A stretch of 64,000 nucleotides of DNA from Anaerolineaceae bacterium UBA1363. Its GTDB lineage: Bacteria > Chloroflexota > Anaerolineae > Anaerolineales > Anaerolineaceae. Positions 59,490-64,000 of this stretch are shown here, one piece after another (position 1 is the first letter of the stretch; the number at the start of each line of letters is the position of its first letter). Below the pieces are notes generated by a model. That model was not told the origin of the DNA. It saw only the letters and a program-made list of their open reading frames with translations, and made no database searches. A program made the translations under genes and the position numbers. The stretch spans positions 27,089-91,088 of the forward strand of contig DBRR01000022.1 of NCBI GenBank assembly GCA_002306055.1. Reading direction: 5' to 3'.

Positions 59490-59531
59490 GCGCTAACCAA
59501 TTATTATACTTAGCGCAGAGACTTTTGTCAT
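59490..59531 (-). promoter_or_regulatory. GH13 promoter with putative operator
   Basis: On the minus strand ATGACA (59526-59531), a 17-bp spacer and TATAAT (59503-59508). A 7-bp inverted repeat GCGCTAA/TTAGCGC at 59490-59496 and 59510-59516 brackets the -10 box, the position of a repressor operator. The leader is about 40 nt, with GAGGA before the ATG. Confidence 0.65.
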
Positions 59532-59641
59532 ATTTTTATCCAAGGAATAACAACTTGTTAATGATTTCTTAGCATTAGTTGCCATTTTATGTTAAACACG
59601 CGTAAGCTTTTTTAATGATCATTATCCCTCAAGCGTTGGGG

Positions 59642-59670
59642 TTGCAAGCTTGCTTGTTTTGAATTATTCT
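59642..59670 (+). promoter_or_regulatory. Putative tRNA-Sec promoter
   Basis: TTGCAA (59642-59647), a 17-bp spacer and TATTCT (59665-59670). Start 7 nt downstream would fall on G1 of the mature tRNA at 59677. Confidence 0.45.
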
Positions 59671-59676
59671 TAAATC

Positions 59677-59768
59677 GGGAATGGCAAAGTCCCGGTGGGC
59701 TTCCTGGTCTTCAAAATCAGTGTCGGGTCGGTAAGAGCCGTCGTGGGTTCGACTCCCATCCATTCCCG
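59677..59768 (+). tRNA. selC: tRNA-Sec (anticodon UCA)
   Basis: A 92-nt tRNA with the marks of bacterial tRNA-Sec. It has an 8-bp acceptor stem GGGAATGG/CCATTCCC, a 6-bp D stem AAGTCC/GGGCTT with a 4-nt loop, anticodon stem CTGGT/ATCAG with loop CTTCAAA (anticodon TCA), a long variable arm of about 22 nt, T stem GTGGG/CCCAT with loop TTCGACT, and discriminator G. CCA is not encoded. It is charged with Ser and converted to Sec, then carried by SelB (gene at 3374). Confidence 0.95.
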
Positions 59769-59774
59769 TTTATT

Positions 59775-61169
59775 ATGAATAAAAACATGAAGAAATCCAA
59801 ATTGCTTTTGCTGCTATCGCTGTGCATGCTCATCATTGTTAACGCATGTCAGCCAATAACCCCCACTCTGACGCTTCCTCCAACGCGTACACCCACTCCA
59901 TTCCCTCCAACTGCGACGCCCCTGCCGACCGACAAACCCACGCTGGTAGTGGATCTCAATGCATTGCGGGGGAAGGAGGTTAAGATAGCCTATCCCTGGG
60001 TCAGGGATCAAAATCGGGTTAACCAACTGATCGATGACTTCAACCTGACCAATTCCTGGGGAATCCGGGCAGTTGCTGAGTCCTTTGACAGCGATGAATT
60101 AATGGCTGAAGCGCTACAGCAGGGGGATCTGAAAGCGAATGTCATCATTGGTAAGACGTTCGATTTGCTGAATCCACAAAACCAGGTCACGCTCCTGGAT
60201 TTGAATGACTACATCAACGACCCAACCTGGGGAGCCTTGGACTCTTACGACCAGGCTTCACCTTTTGCGGTTTTTGCGCCCAAACCGAACGAAGCTATGC
60301 CGCGCTATTCGCTGCCGTTGGCTTATGATGCGGGTCTGATTTACTATCGAACTGGGTGGGCAAAAGAGCTTGGTTTGGAGGGAGTGCCGCTAAGCTGGGA
60401 TGACTTTGCCAGCCAGATGCAGGCTGGTTTACGTGCCAACCTGAACGATAATCTCTATGTCAATAATGGCACAGGCGGACTCCTGCTTTCCAAATCTGTC
60501 CTTTCTGCCCAAAGTTGGTATGCCGCCTTTGGCGGTACCTATTCGATCGAAAACCATGTTTTAAGTTTGCAGGATAGTGCGCTTGATGCTTCCTTCCGGA
60601 CTTTGAAGCAAGCTTTTGTCGATGATACCTCATGGGTCGGTCTGGAGCCCACGCCATATCAGTATTTTGTTGATAAATATGCTCTCACCTATGAAGGGAC
60701 GTTGAGCGAACTTAATCAGCAGACGTATTACTTGCCAGAAAAGGAAACAGAGACCAATTGGGAAACCATTCCTTATCCGACAACAGATGGAAAAGGTTCG
60801 ATCGCTCTTGAATCAATCAGTGTTGCGATCAATGCCGCTGATGCCGAAACTGTCCTGGCAGCCTGGTTCTTTGTCAGATGGATGCTGCAGCCCTCCCAGC
60901 AGGCAAGATGGGTTGATATTACCGGTCTGTGGCCTGCTACCGGGCATCCTGCTGTGGTTGCGGAAGATTACGCCGCTTTCCATCCTGCCTGGGCTTCTGC
61001 TCTGAAGGAAGGTGTTCACCTGACGCTGGCACCTGAAGTGGCTTCATGGGGCATCAATCGTTACGTTTTACAGGATGCCTACCTGCGGGTTTACGGTCTC
61101 GAACCGGACTATTTCCATAGCATTATCGATGTACTCAAACAGACTTTGGCTGAGTACCCCACGAGGTAA
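59775..61169 (+). CDS. Solute-binding lipoprotein (ABC transporter family 1)
   Basis: 464 residues. The lipoprotein signal is MKKSKLLLLLSLCMLIIVNA followed by Cys25 (lipobox VNAC). A Thr/Pro spacer (28-52) precedes the mature domain, with YSLPLAYDAGLIYYRTGWAKELG, DDFASQM and an AAWFFVRWML segment, as in sugar-binding proteins of the MalE/UgpB class. No permease or ATPase gene is adjacent. The ATG is 6 nt after the tRNA-Sec 3' end and there is no Shine-Dalgarno. ATG at 59787 is an alternative. GH13 is divergent upstream, which suggests an oligosaccharide ligand, but that is inference. Confidence 0.87.
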   Translation: MNKNMKKSKLLLLLSLCMLIIVNACQPITPTLTLPPTRTPTPFPPTATPLPTDKPTLVVDLNALRGKEVKIAYPWVRDQNRVNQLIDDFNLTNSWGIRAVAESFDSDELMAEALQQGDLKANVIIGKTFDLLNPQNQVTLLDLNDYINDPTWGALDSYDQASPFAVFAPKPNEAMPRYSLPLAYDAGLIYYRTGWAKELGLEGVPLSWDDFASQMQAGLRANLNDNLYVNNGTGGLLLSKSVLSAQSWYAAFGGTYSIENHVLSLQDSALDASFRTLKQAFVDDTSWVGLEPTPYQYFVDKYALTYEGTLSELNQQTYYLPEKETETNWETIPYPTTDGKGSIALESISVAINAADAETVLAAWFFVRWMLQPSQQARWVDITGLWPATGHPAVVAEDYAAFHPAWASALKEGVHLTLAPEVASWGINRYVLQDAYLRVYGLEPDYFHSIIDVLKQTLAEYPTR

Positions 61170-61171
61170 AC

Positions 61172-61615
61172 TTGGGCGATAAACCAGTTGTGAAAATTTA
61201 TTCCGATGGTGCCTGCTGGGGTAATCCCGGACCAGGCGGATGGGGAGCAATATTGATCACCCCTGGTCACAGCAAAGAGATCAGTGGAGCTGAAAAGCTT
61301 ACTACGAACAACCGCATGGAGATTACCGCTGCGCTTGAGGGGTTGAAAGCTCTCAATCAGCCTTCGGTCGTGCATTTTTTTACCGATTCCAGCTACCTGG
61401 TCAACGCCGCAACCATATGGCTGCCAGGTTGGAAAGCCCGCGGCTGGCGCCGCAAAGATGGCGTCTTGCTCAACGCGGATCTATGGCAGGAGCTTGATCG
61501 CGAAATGGCAAAACACCAGGTCAGTTGGACCTGGGTGAAAGGGCATGCGGGCAACCGTTACAACGAACGGGCGGATGAACTGGCGAATGATGCTATCCGG
61601 AAGCTTGGTCTTTGA
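61172..61615 (+). CDS. rnhA: Ribonuclease HI
   Basis: 147 residues. Catalytic acidic residues are in IYSDGACWGNPGPGG (Asp), NNRMEITAALEGL (Glu), FFTDSSYLVN (Asp) and NERADELAN (Asp). VKGHAGNRYNE is the conserved His loop. It degrades RNA in RNA-DNA hybrids. The start is TTG at 61172 with GAGG 5 nt upstream, 2 nt after the lipoprotein stop. No ATG lies near the conserved N-terminus. Confidence 0.94.
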   Translation: MGDKPVVKIYSDGACWGNPGPGGWGAILITPGHSKEISGAEKLTTNNRMEITAALEGLKALNQPSVVHFFTDSSYLVNAATIWLPGWKARGWRRKDGVLLNADLWQELDREMAKHQVSWTWVKGHAGNRYNERADELANDAIRKLGL

Positions 61616-61819
61616 TCAGGCAGCGGGATAGCCGATTTCAGCTAAAGCAGCTCTCAGCTGTAAATCTGTTGCCGGGGAGTCAAATTCGACCGTGACAGAT
61701 TTGGTTTCAAGGTCGACATCAACCTTTTTGACGCCTTCCAGGGGTTGGAGTGCCTTCTGAACATGCATTACGCAGTGATTGCAGCTGACATTTGGAACAG
61801 AATAACAAATAGTATTCAT
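61616..61819 (-). CDS. Copper chaperone-like HMA protein
   Basis: 67 residues from the ATG at 61819, with AAAGGAAAA upstream. It is a single heavy-metal-associated domain with the metal motif VSCNHCVMHV (Cys13, Cys16) and GVKKVDVDLETKSVTVEFD. CopZ-like proteins deliver Cu(I) to P-type ATPases or repressors. No copper ATPase is adjacent. Its stop abuts the convergent rnhA stop. A longer in-frame start at 61876 overlaps the HAD gene start and is rejected. Confidence 0.88.
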   Translation of the reverse strand: MNTICYSVPNVSCNHCVMHVQKALQPLEGVKKVDVDLETKSVTVEFDSPATDLQLRAALAEIGYPAA

Positions 61820-61863
61820 GGTGTTTTCCTTTCGTTTGATTGATTTTAGTAAGGACAGAATAA

Positions 61864-62673
61864 ATGTCAACGTCAAACATTAACCAACGTTCACTAAACC
61901 AAGCCAAAGCCTTTTTACTGGACATGGATGGCACCTTTTGTCTTGGTGATGCCCTTTTGCCAGGTGCTTTGGAACTGCTTGAGCTCTTAAACCGACGCGG
62001 ATTGCCTTTTTGCTTCCTGACGAACAACACGTCACATAGCAAGCTGGATTACATCCGCAAGTTGAGAGGGTTGGGCGTCAGGGAGGAAGATGCGCGCGTA
62101 TATACTGCGGGCGATGCCACCATTGCCTATCTGAACAAGCATCATTCTGGCAAAAAAGTCTTCCTGTTGGGAACGCCCAGCCTGGCGGAGAGCTTCTGCG
62201 AGGGCGGCATTGCGCTGAGCGAGAGCGATCCGGACGTGGTCGTGATCGGATATGATACCAGCCTGACGTATGACCGGATCAGTGCTTTTTGTAGCTTTGT
62301 GCGCAAAGGACTGCCCTACATCGCCACTCATCCCGATGTAAATTGCCCGACACCGGAAGGACCAGTGCCAGATATCGGCGCGATGATGAGCCTGGTGGAG
62401 GCTTCCACTGGGCGGAAAGCAGATGTTGTGATTGGCAAGCCCAACCCTGGGATCGTGAATGCGCTGACGGAGGAATGGGGGCTCGAGCCGGAGGAACTGG
62501 TCATGGTCGGGGACCGGCTTTATACCGATATTGCCCTCGGCCAAACCGCAGGGGTACGAACTGTGCTCGTTTTGAGCGGTGAGACCAGGCGCGAAGACCT
62601 TGCAAATGCAAAAAATCAACCAGATCTGGTTTGCGAAAATTTAACAGACCTGACCTGGGATATAATAAATTAA
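61864..62673 (+). CDS. HAD-superfamily (class IIA, NagD-like) phosphatase
   Basis: 269 residues. HAD motif I is FLLDMDGTFCLGD near 18, motif II FLTNNTSHSK near 50, motif III lysine VVIGKPNPGIV near 192 and motif IV MVGDRLYTDIALG near 217. The NagD/4-nitrophenylphosphatase cap type fits small phosphorylated metabolites such as nucleotides, phosphoglycolate or sugar phosphates. AAGGACAG precedes the ATG. Confidence 0.9.
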   Translation: MSTSNINQRSLNQAKAFLLDMDGTFCLGDALLPGALELLELLNRRGLPFCFLTNNTSHSKLDYIRKLRGLGVREEDARVYTAGDATIAYLNKHHSGKKVFLLGTPSLAESFCEGGIALSESDPDVVVIGYDTSLTYDRISAFCSFVRKGLPYIATHPDVNCPTPEGPVPDIGAMMSLVEASTGRKADVVIGKPNPGIVNALTEEWGLEPEELVMVGDRLYTDIALGQTAGVRTVLVLSGETRREDLANAKNQPDLVCENLTDLTWDIIN

Positions 62674-62692
62674 TCTACTATTTGGAGGAATT

Positions 62693-63091
62693 ATGGAAGA
62701 AATTGGTGGTGCATTTGGTGAATTAGGTTTGCTCTGTATTATTTTCTTGGTTTTACGCCCGATTTTGCAAGCTGTGGTTGAATCCTTGCGCAAGAGAGGT
62801 AAAACCTTGCCCAATTGGCTTAAAAAGACCTCTCAGTTTGTGACGAAAAACCACCGCTACGCCGGAATTGTGGCGTTGGTGGCGATCGCAGTGCATTTTA
62901 TTCTGCAGTACTTAAATTATAATGTTGTACCTGTGGCGGGATTGATCGCTTTCCTGTTATTGGCAGTGCAGACCGTCCTGGGCTTTGGGCTGACCAGGCA
63001 AAAAGATAAAGAACGCCGCAAAAAGATGGCACTGGGGCACCGGGTGTTGGGAATTGCGATTGTTGTGGCGGTAATCATTCATCGCTTATAA
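62693..63091 (+). CDS. Small four-helix membrane protein, possible di-heme cytochrome b
   Basis: 132 residues with about four hydrophobic helices (10-30, 55-75, 78-100 and 113-131). Two helices carry matching motifs HRYAGIVALVAIAVH (His54, His68) and HRVLGIAIVVAVIIH (His116, His130), each with two His 14 residues apart. That is the spacing of axial ligands for hemes stacked across a membrane. Basic loops follow the positive-inside pattern. GGAGGAATT precedes the ATG. No family name is certain. Confidence 0.72.
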   Translation: MEEIGGAFGELGLLCIIFLVLRPILQAVVESLRKRGKTLPNWLKKTSQFVTKNHRYAGIVALVAIAVHFILQYLNYNVVPVAGLIAFLLLAVQTVLGFGLTRQKDKERRKKMALGHRVLGIAIVVAVIIHRL

Positions 63092-63168
63092 CCGAAGGTT
63101 TTCTGTCAAGATCAGGCTGGTCACGGGGATTACTCCAGTGTTAGGGATCAGCGGGTAGTCACGAGTAG

Positions 63169-63188
63169 AGGCACTGCATGCCGTGCCT
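63169..63188. repeat. Hairpin AGGCAC/GTGCCT
   Basis: AGGCAC-8 nt-GTGCCT, flanked by GAGTAG on the left and GCGA on the right. It resembles the element at 28899-28920, so it is the third shared intergenic hairpin type. Confidence 0.6.
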
Positions 63189-63201
63189 GCGAAGGGAAAT
63201 T

Positions 63202-63736
63202 GGGAGACCTTAAGGTCAACTACTGCCCAAAATCGTTCGTATGGATGGGCTTTAGTCCATCCGAATGGTGGGAGACCTTAAGGTCAACTACTGCGCGCGG
63301 TGATGACACCGACGCGATCAGAAGCGTGAGTCAGTTGCATCGTGCGGTGGGAGTAAACCCCCACCGTACTAACCAAAATCGTTCGTACGGATGGTCTTTA
63401 GTCCATCCGGCTTCTAATAATTTGACTCAGCCTTTTTTCAAAATGGTAGAAGACCTCACGGTCAACTACTGCGCGAAGTGATGACACCGGCGCGATCAGA
63501 AGCGTGAGTCAGCTGCATTGTGCGGTGGGAGTAAACCCCCACCGGACTAACCAAAATCATTCGTACGGATGGGCTTTAGTCCATCCGAATGGTGGGAGAC
63601 CTCAAGGTCAACTGCCGCGCGCGGTGATGACACCGGCGCGATCAGAAGCGTGAGTCAGTTGCATCGTGCGGTGGGAGTAAACCCCCAACGTACTAACCAA
63701 AATCATTCGTACGGATGGGCTTCAGTCCATCCGAAT
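63202..63736. repeat. Tandem array of ~146-bp units built from three palindromes
   Basis: One partial and three full units. Each has GACCTTAAGGTC (or near copies), a spacer with GATGACACC and GATCAGAAGCGTGAGTCAG, the AGTAAAC-loop hairpin GGTGGG/CCCACC (63346-63365 in the first full unit) and the GGATGG/CCATCC hairpin flanked by TTCGTACG. The second unit has about 37 bp inserted before it. Open frames crossing the array (for example 63200-63481 and 63569-63757) translate the repeat in the same frame in each unit and are not supported as genes. Confidence 0.88.
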
Positions 63737-64000
63737 GTCGCTGTTTCCATACTCTAAACGGGGCTCTTTAAATTTCAAGGTTGGTTTTGGGCTACCCAAC
63801 TGCCAGAGCGTTACCAAATTTCTCTGCCATGGAAAAGTTCTTTCCACGCAAATACCTAAGAACTGACTTTACTGACTGTATGCAAAAAAATTGACAATGT
63901 AAAAAGTATCTGTTTCAAATGTCCGTGATCAGGACGAAAGAGGAAGATCTTCATTGATTATAGCCTTGAATAAATGGGCATAAGGCACAGACATTTTCCC
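63737..64000. other. Right-edge non-coding stretch
   Basis: No open frame of note. A perfect TTGACA at 63891-63896 with TCAAAT 18 nt downstream (63915-63920) could be a promoter reading off the right edge, with AGAGGAAGA about 30 nt later. Support is weak. Confidence 0.3.

Noticed and set aside
63202..63736. CRISPR array
   Set aside because: Units are about 146 bp and repeated throughout, with no unique spacers of constant length and no cas genes nearby.
63200..63757. Open frames of 93 and 62 residues in the tandem array
   Set aside because: Both translate the same repeat unit in the same frame (MGFSPSEWWET..), with no ribosome-binding sites. They are artefacts of the repeat.
1..64000. Selenoprotein gene with in-frame UGA
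   Set aside because: The recognised genes read without an internal stop, and I noticed no broken gene with a TGA at a redox Cys position. A systematic SECIS search was not possible here.

Overview
The window is a gene-dense bacterial chromosome segment. My best taxonomic inference is Chloroflexota, class Anaerolineae. The grounds are secreted proteins with Thr/Pro-rich linkers, families typical of that group, a divergent complex I-type antiporter operon, and hairpin repeats of the form GGTGGGagtaaacCCCCACC. No rRNA is present, so the placement is not proven. No phage, insertion sequence, CRISPR array or toxin-antitoxin system was seen.

Layout. 1-459 is the 5' part of a PhzF-family gene running off the left edge, followed by a repeat island (460-1139) and an L,D-transpeptidase. 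From 2422 to 19276 every gene is on the minus strand: serA; selB with a coiled-coil gene; a three-gene membrane operon related only to complex I antiporter subunits; and a nucleobase/amino-acid cluster (hydantoinase, PLP enzyme, threonine synthase, carbamate kinase, 8-oxoguanine deaminase-like enzyme, folD). 19325-22367 (plus) holds udk, a VTT membrane protein, rsmG and an unknown gene. 22429-28676 (minus) is pth-mfd-yabE-like-rsmA. A second repeat island (28740-29065) precedes an acidic membrane protein. mscL (with a fused zinc ribbon), an orphan DNA methyltransferase, a nucleoside phosphorylase and a phosphodiesterase follow. 33316-42550 (minus) holds a tightly overlapped M16 protease/acpS operon, an M19 dipeptidase, rpsA and ftsK. 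42846-45334 holds rho, a LysM-M23 hydrolase and tRNA-Arg(CCU). 45391-57950 mixes envelope, protease and DNA/RNA maintenance genes (nth, miaB, gmk, rhomboid, PAP2). 58004-63091 holds a GH13 enzyme, tRNA-Sec, a solute-binding lipoprotein, rnhA, a copper-chaperone-like protein, a HAD phosphatase and a possible small cytochrome b. 63160-63736 is a tandem hairpin-repeat array.

Themes. (1) Selenocysteine: SelB and a tRNA with UCA anticodon are both here, so the organism probably decodes UGA as Sec. selA, selD and a selenoprotein were not found. (2) Promoter geometry: at least seven protein genes have a TATAAT-like -10 box only 6-8 nt before the start codon, which predicts leaderless mRNAs. Both tRNA genes have the same spacing to their mature 5' ends. 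(3) The tRNA-Sec 3' end lies 6 nt before the start codon of a lipoprotein gene that has no Shine-Dalgarno, so tRNA maturation could itself create that mRNA's 5' end. (4) Three hairpin-repeat families occupy intergenic islands, and one shows a compensatory stem base-pair change.
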